From the NCBI RefSeq assembly GCF_001294455.1, contig NZ_LIKT01000010.1:1-64000 (forward strand): a stretch of 64,000 nucleotides of DNA. The letters run 5' to 3'. A model generated the notes under the pieces. The model searched no databases, had not been told where the DNA came from, and saw nothing but the letters and a program-made list of their open reading frames with translations. A program made the translations under genes and the position numbers. This document shows, piece by piece, positions 17,459-25,453 of this stretch; position 1 is the first letter of the stretch; each line of letters starts with the position of its first letter. This DNA is from Phaeobacter sp. 11ANDIMAR09. GTDB lineage: Bacteria; Pseudomonadota; Alphaproteobacteria; Rhodobacterales; Rhodobacteraceae.

Positions 17459-18616
17459 ATGAAAACTCTGACCACCACCGACGAGCTGCAGGCCTTTTGT
17501 GAAGAGGCCGCAAACCACCCCTACGTGACGGTCGATACCGAGTTTCTGCGCGAGCGCACCTATTATTCAAAGCTCTGTTTGATCCAGATCGCTTTTTCTG
17601 GCGATGGTGAGAACGATGCAGTTCTGGTGGATCCTCTGGCCCAGGGCCTGTCGCTGGAGCCCCTGTATGAGCTGTTTCGCAATGAGGCAGTGGTCAAAGT
17701 GTTCCATGCCGCGCGTCAAGATCTCGAGATCTTTTGGGTGGATGCGGGCGTATTCCCAAAACCGCTGTTTGACACTCAGGTGGCGGCCATGGTTTGCGGC
17801 TTTGGTGATCAGGTGGGATATGAAACCCTGGTGCGAAAAATCGTCAAAGAGGGCATCGACAAAAGCTCGCGCTTTACCGATTGGTCCCGCCGTCCCTTGA
17901 GTGATGCGCAGAAAAACTACGCCCTGGCAGATGTCACGCATCTGCGTCGGATCTACGAATATCTGGCGGCAGATCTGCAGCGCAGCGGGCGCTCGCACTG
18001 GGTCTCCGAAGAATTGCAGGTTCTGACCGATCCGGCGACCTATATCATTCAGCCGCAAGAGGCCTGGCGTCGGGTCAAGACCCGCACGACCTCAGGGAAA
18101 TTCCTGGCCGTGGTCCGTGAGCTGGCGGCTTTCCGCGAGGACTACGCCCAGACCAACAATGTGCCGCGCAACCGGGTGTTCAAGGATGACGCTCTGGTCG
18201 AGCTGGCCTCGACTAAACCGCGCACTGGTGCGGATCTTGGGGGCTCCCGCCTGTTGCTGCGTGAGGCCCGCAAAGGTGCCATTTCCGAAGGTATTTTGCA
18301 GGCCGTGGCCAAGGGCATCAGCTGTCCGGCGGACAACCATCCCAAGATGGATCGCAGCCGGGAAAAACTGCAGGTGAACCCGGCGCTGGCCGATCTTTTG
18401 CGGGTGCTGCTAAAGGCCAAGACCGAATCTGCCGGCGTTGCCGCCAAGCTCATCGCCCCTAGCGCCGATCTGGACGCCATTGCGGCTGGTGAACGGGATG
18501 TCGCTGCGCTGACCGGGTGGCGCCATGAGGTCTTTGGCGAGGATGCGCTGCGTCTGTGCAATGGCGAAATTGCATTGGCTGCCAAGGGCCAATCGGTCAA
18601 GGTGGTCGCGCTCTGA
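17459..18616 (+). CDS. rnd: Ribonuclease D
   Basis: A 385-residue 3'-5' exoribonuclease that trims tRNA 3' ends. The DEDD catalytic residues are D26 and E28 (VDTEFL), D88 (HAARQDLEIF) and D158 with Y154 (YALADV). A helical HRDC domain follows at about residues 205-290 (AFREDYAQTNNVPRNRVFKDDALVELA). It is 82 bases downstream of purN on the same strand. The ATG lacks a strong ribosome site, so expression may be modest. Confidence 0.96.
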   Translation: MKTLTTTDELQAFCEEAANHPYVTVDTEFLRERTYYSKLCLIQIAFSGDGENDAVLVDPLAQGLSLEPLYELFRNEAVVKVFHAARQDLEIFWVDAGVFPKPLFDTQVAAMVCGFGDQVGYETLVRKIVKEGIDKSSRFTDWSRRPLSDAQKNYALADVTHLRRIYEYLAADLQRSGRSHWVSEELQVLTDPATYIIQPQEAWRRVKTRTTSGKFLAVVRELAAFREDYAQTNNVPRNRVFKDDALVELASTKPRTGADLGGSRLLLREARKGAISEGILQAVAKGISCPADNHPKMDRSREKLQVNPALADLLRVLLKAKTESAGVAAKLIAPSADLDAIAAGERDVAALTGWRHEVFGEDALRLCNGEIALAAKGQSVKVVAL

Positions 18617-18899
18617 AGCAGTTCGCTGATTGGCTCCGGTTACGCAGATTTTTGGAATCAGGCCTGCATGATCCGCGCTTTGGTTGCAGATGAAGGTTTG
18701 CGCGAGAGATGAAGGGGTTAAACCAGAGGGCTTTCCCCAAGGGAAAGTCTTAATGCTTTGTCCCCTATTGATTTTGTCGGCGGCTCTGAGGGCAATGAAT
18801 TCCCGCACTGAGACTGATCATGGCGTTGCTACCAGCGCCCGCAGAGCAGGCCTGGCCGGGCAAACCATCAGGTGGACTAGCATACAGTCAGGGACCGGG

Positions 18900-19418
18900 T
18901 TAGCGGCGGCGGGTTTCGCGGGCATTTTCGGCGCCACTGACGCGGATGGTGCGAATGCCGCGCAGGCTTTGCTCTGTAACACTCACGGCTGCGCGCACGG
19001 TGCGGCTGTGTTCACTGCCTGCGGGGGTTGGGCCCACCGGGTAGAGCACATGGAAGGTGTATTCCAGCGTGTCCTCGGCCGTATCAGGGAGGCGGCGCAG
19101 TTCCAACTCATGCGCGCCCTGGCGTGAGGCGATGCCACTGGCATAGATGATGGCACCATTGGGGGTGGGCTCAACGCGCAGCTCGCTGATCGTTGAAACT
19201 GGTACGGCCAGGTCTTCCTTTTCTGCGCGGGCAAAGATGCTTTTGCGTCCCTTGTCAGGCAGGAGAGGGTTGACGGTTTCGGCCTCACTTGCTGCGGCCA
19301 CCGGGGTGGATCTGGATTTGCCGAACCAGTTGCCTGGGTTGATACGTGACTCACTCCAACCGCCACAGCCTGCAAGTACTAGCGTGCCCGTCAAAAGGAG
19401 TGCCAAGGATTTGCGCAT
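18900..19418 (-). CDS. Putative lipoprotein, unknown function
   Basis: A 172-residue protein with a lipoprotein signal (MRKSLALLLTGTLVLAGC, lipobox LAGC) that would place it in the cell envelope. The mature chain has a basic, low-complexity linker and then a beta-rich region (ISELRVEPTPNGAIIYASGIASRQGAHELELR, LEYTFHVLYP). I chose ATG 19418; the longer frame to 19733 has no signal and would overlap sufE. It is convergent with nothing close and separated from rnd by 283 bases with no other gene. Family not recognised with certainty. Confidence 0.8.
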   Translation of the reverse strand: MRKSLALLLTGTLVLAGCGGWSESRINPGNWFGKSRSTPVAAASEAETVNPLLPDKGRKSIFARAEKEDLAVPVSTISELRVEPTPNGAIIYASGIASRQGAHELELRRLPDTAEDTLEYTFHVLYPVGPTPAGSEHSRTVRAAVSVTEQSLRGIRTIRVSGAENARETRRR

Positions 19419-19557
19419 GTCGTCCCGCCCGTCATTTAAAGTCTGGTTGATTGTGGTTACCCGATTGCGCGGCGCTTGAAAAGCTGTTGAAAAACCTAGG
19501 CAGGCGGCATAGGTGCTGCTGTGCCGATTTCCGTCACAAACGAGGGGATGCCCCACC

Positions 19558-19968
19558 ATGGCCAGCGCCGCATTTGAAGAGATCGTTGAGGATTTTGAAT
19601 TCCTGGAAGACTGGGAGGATCGGTATCGCCATGTGATCGAGCAGGGCAAGGCGATGGATCCGTTGGACGAGTCCCTCAAGGTGCCTGCGACCAAGGTCGA
19701 TGGTTGTGCCAGCCAGGTCTGGCTACACCCCACAGTAGAAGAGGGCTGCTTTCACTTTGATGGCGAAAGCGATGCGTTGATCGTGCGCGGTTTGATTTCG
19801 GTCCTGCGCAGCCTTTACAATGGGCTTACCCTGGCCGAGGTGCTGGCAGTGGATGCTCATGCAGAATTGGGCCGCTTGGGCTTGAATGAGCATCTGTCGG
19901 CACAGCGCTCCAACGGAGTGCGCTCGATGATCGAACGTATCCGCGAGACAGCCGCAGCGCAGATTTGA
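19558..19968 (+). CDS. sufE: SufE-family sulfur-transfer protein
   Basis: A 136-residue protein of the SufE/CsdE family, which accepts persulfide sulfur from the cysteine desulfurase SufS for Fe-S cluster assembly. The conserved Cys C50 lies in the motif KVDGCASQVW, and the length and acidic N-terminus are typical. The ATG at 19558 is preceded by GAGGGG. It is a single gene here; the suf operon proper is not in the window. Confidence 0.93.
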   Translation: MASAAFEEIVEDFEFLEDWEDRYRHVIEQGKAMDPLDESLKVPATKVDGCASQVWLHPTVEEGCFHFDGESDALIVRGLISVLRSLYNGLTLAEVLAVDAHAELGRLGLNEHLSAQRSNGVRSMIERIRETAAAQI

Positions 19969-19973
19969 ACAAC

Positions 19974-20699
19974 CTAGCTGCTGCAGGCGTCACCTGATTG
20001 ATGCTGCTTGATCCTCTCTGGATCTCTCAGATAGGCCACATAGTCCCGCAGCAGGGGCACACGGCGGGGGCGAAAGCTCTCGCCGGTTTTTTCATAGGCC
20101 TGGATTCGGGTGACATGGAACATGCGAAAATCCTCGCGTTTGCAACACCAGGCCAGCAGCATGACGGCGCGTTCGTGATAGGAAAGAGCCAGCGGATATA
20201 AACGTCTGCGGGTCTGGTTCTCCCGAAGGTCGATATAGTGGATTTCCAATGCTTCCTCGGCCCACATTGCCTCGCGTAGCAATGTCATGTCGATGGTTGT
20301 GGTTTGGGGGAGGGTCAGGCGGTTGACCAGATTCACGGCATGGGCGGCCTGGCGTTGCTGACGTTCGGGCAGGGTGGCCAGGATCTTCACAAGAGCATCA
20401 TTGGCCGCCTGCGCAAGGTCCCTGTCACCACGTTGGCCAACATCGGCCAGGCCCAGTGTCAGGGCTTCGATTTCCAGCTGGGTAAAGGTCTGCGGCGGCA
20501 GGGCCGGGTCTTCGACCATGGTATAGCCCAGGCCTGCCTCTCCTTCGATGCGGGCACCGGCCACACGCAGACTGTCGATATCGCGGTAGATGGTGCGCTC
20601 TGACACTTCCATCGCAGCAGAGAGCCGTGCTGCGGTCACCGGCGGTGTCAAACCCCGGATGAGATGCAGCAGACGGAAGAGACGATCTGATTTGGCCAT
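19974..20699 (-). CDS. WYL-domain (YafY-type) transcriptional regulator
   Basis: A 241-residue regulator: an N-terminal winged helix-turn-helix (residues about 5-60, including PPVTAARLSAAMEVSERTIYRDIDSL) and a WYL ligand-binding domain (EALEIHYIDLRENQTRRRLYPLALSYHERAVMLLAWCCKRED). These sense small ligands or nucleic acid. It converges on sufE and is divergent from the glutathione S-transferase gene with a 96-base gap, the common layout for such a regulator and its target. Confidence 0.93.
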   Translation of the reverse strand: MAKSDRLFRLLHLIRGLTPPVTAARLSAAMEVSERTIYRDIDSLRVAGARIEGEAGLGYTMVEDPALPPQTFTQLEIEALTLGLADVGQRGDRDLAQAANDALVKILATLPERQQRQAAHAVNLVNRLTLPQTTTIDMTLLREAMWAEEALEIHYIDLRENQTRRRLYPLALSYHERAVMLLAWCCKREDFRMFHVTRIQAYEKTGESFRPRRVPLLRDYVAYLRDPERIKQHQSGDACSS

Positions 20700-20795
20700 A
20701 AAACACCCTAGGCAATACCTACTGACATAATTTGGCAGGAGGGTAGCGACATATAGCGGGCATCGACAACCATAAACCCGAAAGGTTTCAAATCA

Positions 20796-21425
20796 ATGCC
20801 CAAGCTCTACCACTCCCCCCACAGCCGCTCTTCCCGTGTCGTCTCCCAGCTTATGCTGATGGGGAAGCTCGACGCGGTCGAGGTGATCTGCGTTGATATC
20901 ATCAAAGGCGACGGCAGCGGCCGCAAGGATCCAAAAAATGCCCATCCCGAAGGCAAGGTGCCCTATCTGATCACCGATGCGGGCGAAACCATCCGCGAGA
21001 GCGGCGCCATCATGATGTATCTGGATGAACTGTTTGGTCATCCCCTGGGCCCCAAGCCCGGCTCCGAAGGGCGCGGCAGCTACCTGTCTTGGATGTATTA
21101 CTATGGCGGTGTGCTGGAGCCCGCCCTGGTGGCGAAGTTCTCCAACCTCGACCATCCGGCCCTTGTCAGTACGTTCCGCTCCATGGAGGAGGTCTATGCG
21201 GAGCTGGAAACAGCCTTGGCCCAGAACGCGTTTTTGCTGGGGGACAAACTCACTGTGGCGGATCTCATCATGGCCTCGCCTTTCCACTGGGCCCCACATC
21301 TCATGCCCGAGATTGCCGCGGTTCAGGAGTGGGTTGCCAGGGTGTCTGCCGCGCTGGATATGAAGTCTCTGGAGGATTTTGAGGCCCAGGCTCTGCAACG
21401 CTTGAAGGTGCGCGAATCCGCCTGA
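20796..21425 (+). CDS. Glutathione S-transferase family protein
   Basis: A 209-residue soluble GST. The N-terminal thioredoxin-fold domain (residues 1-80) has the Ser of SPHSRSSRV and the cis-Pro segment GKVPYLITDAGETIRESGAI, and an all-helical C-terminal domain follows with the N-capping motif LTVADLIMASPF. It likely conjugates or reduces electrophiles with glutathione. It is divergent from the WYL regulator and is followed by a hairpin terminator at 21434. Confidence 0.92.
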   Translation: MPKLYHSPHSRSSRVVSQLMLMGKLDAVEVICVDIIKGDGSGRKDPKNAHPEGKVPYLITDAGETIRESGAIMMYLDELFGHPLGPKPGSEGRGSYLSWMYYYGGVLEPALVAKFSNLDHPALVSTFRSMEEVYAELETALAQNAFLLGDKLTVADLIMASPFHWAPHLMPEIAAVQEWVARVSAALDMKSLEDFEAQALQRLKVRESA

Positions 21426-21433
21426 TCCATTGT

Positions 21434-21467
21434 GTCCGGAGCCGGTGGGCTCAGGCTTCGGACTTTC
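21434..21467 (+). terminator. Terminator between GST and DUF1638 genes
   Basis: GTCCGGAGCC (21434-21443) pairs with GGCTTCGGAC (21454-21463), one G-U pair, followed by TTTCCCC. It sits between two converging genes and overlaps the stop codon of the minus-strand gene. Confidence 0.55.
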
Positions 21468-22098
21468 CCCATTTTAGCAGCGCATCCTGCAGCTCACCAT
21501 AGCCTGTGTGACGGTGTTCAAACTCTAGCCCCATACGGCGCGCGCAATCGCGGGCCTTTTCGATCAGGGCCGGGTCGGAGAGTTGCGATTGATAGACCAT
21601 CTTGGTGTAATTGCCAAAAATCATCTCGCGCAGTTCAGGTGCTTTGTCGAGCCCCATGGGTTTCCAGATGAAGGCATCGAATTGTTTGACCAGAAAATCG
21701 GTGAGGTAGAAGGCGGTGATTTCACCTGCTTCAGCATGTTCCGCAAAAGCCTCATTGCCCTCAAAGAAGGAATAGCAATGGGGGCCGGGGACCATCTCAA
21801 CCCCCAGTTCTGCGCATTTCTGTTCCAGTTCACCGCCGGTGCCGCAATCGGCATAGACCACGCAGATCTGATCATAGGTGTTGCGGTGCTTCAGCACGGC
21901 GCCTTCAACTGCGATCGTGATCTGATCGGGGTAGAGATGCAGCTTGGCAGGCAGGCAGGTGAGGTCGATGTGATCCAGCCCGTTGATTTCTTTGATGGCA
22001 AGGATCTCGCGCGCCAGGGCGCCACAGGCAATCAGGAGGATACGGCCATGTTTCTTTTCAGGGGCGGCCAGGCCCTGTTCGGTGAGGGAGCTTTCCAC
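21451..22098 (-). CDS. DUF1638 domain-containing protein
   Basis: A protein of about 215 residues of the DUF1638 family, found mainly beside corrinoid methyltransferase genes. It contains a central RILLIACGALAREI nucleotide-binding-like strand-loop and conserved CG, VYADCGTG and PGPHCYSFFEG motifs with several conserved Cys. The start is uncertain; I prefer GTG 22098, because a hairpin at 22127-22152 lies between it and the corrinoid gene and an upstream TTG at 22170 would run through the hairpin. The neighbours are the corrinoid protein and homocysteine methyltransferase, suggesting a methionine-synthase accessory role. Function unknown. Confidence 0.85.
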   Translation of the reverse strand: MESSLTEQGLAAPEKKHGRILLIACGALAREILAIKEINGLDHIDLTCLPAKLHLYPDQITIAVEGAVLKHRNTYDQICVVYADCGTGGELEQKCAELGVEMVPGPHCYSFFEGNEAFAEHAEAGEITAFYLTDFLVKQFDAFIWKPMGLDKAPELREMIFGNYTKMVYQSQLSDPALIEKARDCARRMGLEFEHRHTGYGELQDALLKWGKSEA

Positions 22099-22126
22099 AA
22101 GCGAACGCCCCGTGGGGGGGCGAAAT

Positions 22127-22152
22127 GCAGCCCGTTCGGTCAAACGGGCTGC
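22127..22152 (-). terminator. Hairpin between corrinoid protein and DUF1638 genes
   Basis: GCAGCCCGTT (22127-22136) and AACGGGCTGC (22143-22152) form a perfect 10-bp stem just after the corrinoid gene stop. On the minus strand only ATTT follows, so it may be an attenuating or mRNA-processing hairpin that sets different expression of the two genes. Confidence 0.45.
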
Positions 22153-22171
22153 ACGTCCTTTGCGTGCCAAT

Positions 22172-22870
22172 TTAGGCGCTCATCTGGTTGTGCTTGCGCG
22201 CAACAAAGTCCTTGGCCATTTCCACAGCCACGGCAGCATCGCGGCAATAGCCGTCGGCACCAATCGCCTTGCCAAACTCTTCGTTCAGCGGCGCGCCACC
22301 AACCAGCACAACGTAATCTTCGCGCTTGCCCTGTTCGACCATCGTGTCGATGACCACTTTCATATAGGGCATGGTGGTTGTCAGCAGGGCAGACATGCCC
22401 AGGATGTCTGGCTTGTGCTCGTCGAGCGCTTCCAGGTAGTTTTCAACCGGGTTGTTGATACCCAGATCGACAACCTCGAAACCGGCGCCTTCCATCATCA
22501 TGGACACCAGGTTTTTGCCGATGTCATGGATGTCGCCTTTAACAGTGCCGATCACCATGGAGCCCATACGCGGCGCGCCTGTGGCGGCCAGCAGGGGCTT
22601 CAGGATGGCCATGCCGCCTTTCATGGCGTTTGCGGCCAACAGCACTTCAGGGACAAACAGGATGCCATCACGGAAGTCGGCGCCAACGATGGTCATGCCA
22701 CCCACCAGCGCTTCGGTCAGGACCTTGTAGGGTTCCCAGTCTCGCGACAGAAGGATGTTCACGCCTTCTTCGATTTCTTCCTTGAGACCATCATAGAGGT
22801 CGTCAAACATCTGTTGGACAAGTTCTTCATCGTCCAGTTCCGCCAGGATGATATCTTCTTCTTCTGACAT
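22172..22870 (-). CDS. Corrinoid (cobalamin-binding) protein, MetH-type B12 domain
   Basis: A 232-residue protein with a helical cap domain (residues about 10-95) and a B12-binding Rossmann domain. The ligand loop DIHDIG gives H115 as the lower cobalt ligand, followed by the family GxSALLTTT and VGGAP motifs; it looks like the B12 module of methionine synthase standing alone. The ATG at 22870 has AAGGAA about 8 bases upstream. It probably shuttles methyl groups from a folate methyltransferase to the zinc homocysteine methyltransferase at 24280. The pterin-binding partner is not in the window. Confidence 0.92.
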   Translation of the reverse strand: MSEEEDIILAELDDEELVQQMFDDLYDGLKEEIEEGVNILLSRDWEPYKVLTEALVGGMTIVGADFRDGILFVPEVLLAANAMKGGMAILKPLLAATGAPRMGSMVIGTVKGDIHDIGKNLVSMMMEGAGFEVVDLGINNPVENYLEALDEHKPDILGMSALLTTTMPYMKVVIDTMVEQGKREDYVVLVGGAPLNEEFGKAIGADGYCRDAAVAVEMAKDFVARKHNQMSA

Positions 22871-23093
22871 GCGCCTATTCCTTGAGTGGGCGGGGAGTCC
22901 CCGGCGTGGCATCGTTGTGCCGACTATTGGGCCATTTTGTCGCTTCAAGACTGCATTATTTGCGACATTGCCTTTGTCCGAACCGACCTATAGGGCCAAA
23001 AATGGCAGATTGATAATGAAGAATTCGCAAGGAAATCTTCGATTTCGCGGGTTTGTTCTTCATTTGTTCTAAAATCACTGTCACAATAGCCAA

Positions 23094-24173
23094 ATGGAAC
23101 AGATGATTCACTCTCCGGCCGTGCGTCGCAAAGCCCGCGCCAGCCTAAGCAATGCGCCAAGTCGGTTTGATTTGCAGCGGGAATCCCTGGATGATGGCTG
23201 GGAGCAAGAGCCGCAGCCCGAGGTGATTCCAACTGAGATTCGGCTTGAGCAGGTCCGCAGCGCCCTTTCTTATAACCGCTCGCCCGACCTGCCTTTTGAC
23301 CGCTCGGTCAATCCTTACCGGGGCTGTGAACACGGCTGTATCTATTGCTTTGCGCGTCCCAGCCACGCTTATCTTGGCCTGTCTCCGGGTCTGGATTTTG
23401 AAACCCGGCTGATAGCCCGCCCCAATATCGCAAAGGTGCTGTGTCAGGAGCTGTCCAAGCCGCGTTACAAGGTGGCGACCCTGGCGATGGGGACCAATAC
23501 CGACCCCTATCAGCCCTGCGAGCGCGACCAGGGGCTGGCACGCGCCTGCCTGGAGGTGCTGCGGGATTTTAATCACCCTGTTGCCATTGTGACCAAGGGC
23601 AGCCTGATCGAACGTGATCTGGATATCCTGTCCGAAATGGCCAGCAAGGGCCTGGTGCGGGTTGGCATTTCTGTCACCACGTTGGACCGGGATCTCTCTC
23701 GGCGGATGGAGCCCCGTGCCCCCGCGCCAGCCCGTCGGCTGGCAGTGATCAAACGGCTCTCGGACGCGGGTGTACCAGTGCGGCTGATGGCCTCACCAGT
23801 GGTGCCTGGGCTGACCGACCACGAGCTGGAGGCGCTTCTGGCTGCCGGGGCTTCTGCAGGGGCAGATGCGGCCAGCTGGATTATGCTGCGCTTGCCGCGC
23901 GAGGTGTCACAGCTGTGGCAGGATTGGCTGGCCGAGCATGAACCGGGACGCGCGGCCAAGGTGATGGCGCGGCTGCGCGAGATGCATGGGGGGCGCGATT
24001 ATGATCCGCGTTGGGGCCAGCGCATGCGCGGCGAGGGGGAATATGCCGAGATGATTGGGCGGCGGTTTCAGATGGCCTGTAAGCGCCTGGGGCTGCTCAG
24101 CAGCGCCGCGCCACTGCGCTGTGATCTGTTCCAACGCCCGGCGCAGCCCGGCGATCAGATGGCTCTTTTCTGA
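23094..24173 (+). CDS. PA0069-family radical SAM protein
   Basis: A 359-residue radical SAM enzyme. The cluster-binding C78, C82 and C85 lie in RGCEHGCIYCFARP, the SAM-contact stretches follow (MGTNTDPYQPCER), and the C-terminal part is a Cys-poor tail typical of the PA0069 group. The biochemical reaction of this group is not known to me. It is on the opposite strand between the corrinoid and homocysteine methyltransferase genes, and ends at a strong terminator at 24222. Either ATG 23094 or 23103 could start it. Confidence 0.9.
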   Translation: MEQMIHSPAVRRKARASLSNAPSRFDLQRESLDDGWEQEPQPEVIPTEIRLEQVRSALSYNRSPDLPFDRSVNPYRGCEHGCIYCFARPSHAYLGLSPGLDFETRLIARPNIAKVLCQELSKPRYKVATLAMGTNTDPYQPCERDQGLARACLEVLRDFNHPVAIVTKGSLIERDLDILSEMASKGLVRVGISVTTLDRDLSRRMEPRAPAPARRLAVIKRLSDAGVPVRLMASPVVPGLTDHELEALLAAGASAGADAASWIMLRLPREVSQLWQDWLAEHEPGRAAKVMARLREMHGGRDYDPRWGQRMRGEGEYAEMIGRRFQMACKRLGLLSSAAPLRCDLFQRPAQPGDQMALF

Positions 24174-24221
24174 GTTTTGCAGCTCGGCGCGCGCTGACCC
24201 GCCATGAGGTGCGCGCCAAGG

Positions 24222-24264
24222 ACAAGGGGGCAATGCCTGCGCACTGCCCCCTTGTTCCTTTTTT
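24222..24264 (+). terminator. Strong Rho-independent terminator
   Basis: ACAAGGGGGCA (24222-24232) and TGCCCCCTTGT (24245-24255) form a perfect 11-bp stem followed by TCCTTTTTT on the plus strand, ending the radical SAM gene. It separates it from the converging methyltransferase gene. Confidence 0.88.
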
Positions 24265-24279
24265 CGTACCGTCAGTCCT

Positions 24280-25305
24280 TTAGCCGCGGCGGCGCCCCCC
24301 ACGGCGGGAGCGGCGCTCAGTGGCAGCCTGATCTTCTGCGCTGGTGCCATCGCTGGCCGAGGTGAAGGGGCCCAGGACTTCGACGATGCGTTCCAGGCTG
24401 GGACGTTCGCCACGGGGGCGGGTGTCCAGGGCTTCGCGCATGGCCCGTAGGTGGTCGGGCATGGTACCACAGCAACCGCCGATGATCTTGGCGCCGGAAT
24501 CCCGTGCCATGACCGCATATTCCCCCATCAATTCCGGGGTGCCGTCATAGTGAATGTGGCCATCGACATATTTGGGAATGCCCGCATTTCCTTTGGAGAT
24601 GATCGGACGCTCTGTGCCCTGGGCGGCAAAGCCCAGCACGGTGCGCAGAATATCCGAGGAGCCGGTGCCGCAGTTGGCGCCAAAGGCCAGCGGAGCATTG
24701 GAAAACTCTTCAACCAGTTGCGCCAGATCGGCCGAGGTGACCCCCATCATGGTACGGCCCGCCGTGTCAAAGCTCATGGTGCCGCACCAGGGCATATCCG
24801 CCAGGGCAAAGGCTTCGGCGGCGGCGCGGAATTCTTCGGGGGCCGAAATGGTCTCAACCCAGAGCACATCAACGCCGCCTTCTTTCAGGGCCTCTGCCTG
24901 TTCGTGGAACATTTCAACCGCCAGGGAGTGGCTCATCTCACCGACCGGCTGCATAATTTCTCCGGTTGGTCCAACGGAGCCCGCCACGGCGATCTTGCGG
25001 TTTGCCTTGTCAGCCACTTCGCGCCCGAGTTCGGCGGCAGCGCGGTTCAGCTCACGGACGCGGCCCTGTGCCTCGTGCAGTTTCAGGCGTGCAGCCGTAC
25101 CGCCAAAGCTGTTGGTCAGGAACAAATCGCTGCCCGCATCAACCGACCCCTGATAGAGCGCGATGATTTTCTTGGGCTCATCTGTGTTCCACAGCTCGGG
25201 CGCATCGCCAGACTGCAGCCCCATGTTAAAGAGGTTGGTGCCAGTGGCCCCATCGGCCAGAAGCACGTCTTTTTCAGCGAGGAACTGGGCAAAGAAATTG
25301 GTCAT
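24280..25305 (-). CDS. Zinc-dependent homocysteine (betaine-homocysteine type) S-methyltransferase
   Basis: A 341-residue Pfam homocysteine S-methyltransferase-type enzyme. The zinc ligands are visible as C212 (GANCG) and C278/C279 (IIGGCCG), with the TIM-barrel motif DGATGTNLF at the start. The final 20 residues are a basic Arg-rich tail. It is commonly named betaine-homocysteine methyltransferase in Rhodobacterales, but the neighbouring free corrinoid protein makes it more likely the homocysteine-methylating piece of a split methionine synthase that takes the methyl group from methylcobalamin. A leader hairpin and dyad lie upstream (25373-25403, 25432-25453). Confidence 0.9.
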   Translation of the reverse strand: MTNFFAQFLAEKDVLLADGATGTNLFNMGLQSGDAPELWNTDEPKKIIALYQGSVDAGSDLFLTNSFGGTAARLKLHEAQGRVRELNRAAAELGREVADKANRKIAVAGSVGPTGEIMQPVGEMSHSLAVEMFHEQAEALKEGGVDVLWVETISAPEEFRAAAEAFALADMPWCGTMSFDTAGRTMMGVTSADLAQLVEEFSNAPLAFGANCGTGSSDILRTVLGFAAQGTERPIISKGNAGIPKYVDGHIHYDGTPELMGEYAVMARDSGAKIIGGCCGTMPDHLRAMREALDTRPRGERPSLERIVEVLGPFTSASDGTSAEDQAATERRSRRGGRRRG

Positions 25306-25372
25306 CGGTATGTCCTGTCAAAGGAGAGGCAAGTTTGGTCAGATTTGTGACGGTGCGGGCTTTGTGTGGGAG

Positions 25373-25403
25373 CAGCACAGGCGTCGGCAGGTTACGCCTG
25401 CTG
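25373..25403 (-). promoter_or_regulatory. Leader hairpin upstream of the homocysteine methyltransferase gene
   Basis: About 70-100 bases before the ATG, AGGCGT (25379-25384) pairs with ACGCCT (25394-25399) and CAGC (25373-25376) with GCTG (25400-25403), with a 2-base bulge. It does not match SAH or SAM riboswitch consensus as far as I can recall, so it is a candidate attenuator or 5' UTR structure only. Confidence 0.4.
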
Positions 25404-25431
25404 TGTCATGGGCGCATAGAGAGGGCAACTG

Positions 25432-25453
25432 CATAATCCTCAACTTGATTATG
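25432..25453. promoter_or_regulatory. Palindrome CATAATC-N8-GATTATG, candidate operator
   Basis: A 7-bp dyad at 25432-25438 and 25447-25453 overlaps the stop codon of the upstream gene and lies about 130 bases before the methyltransferase start. A short AT-rich dyad of this kind fits a dimeric repressor of the ArsR type, such as the SAH-responsive SahR; that link is speculation. Confidence 0.4.

Noticed and set aside
25306-25448. SAM or SAH riboswitch before the homocysteine methyltransferase gene
   Set aside because: The hairpin and flanks do not show the riboswitch consensus that I can recall; a covariance search would be needed to reopen it.
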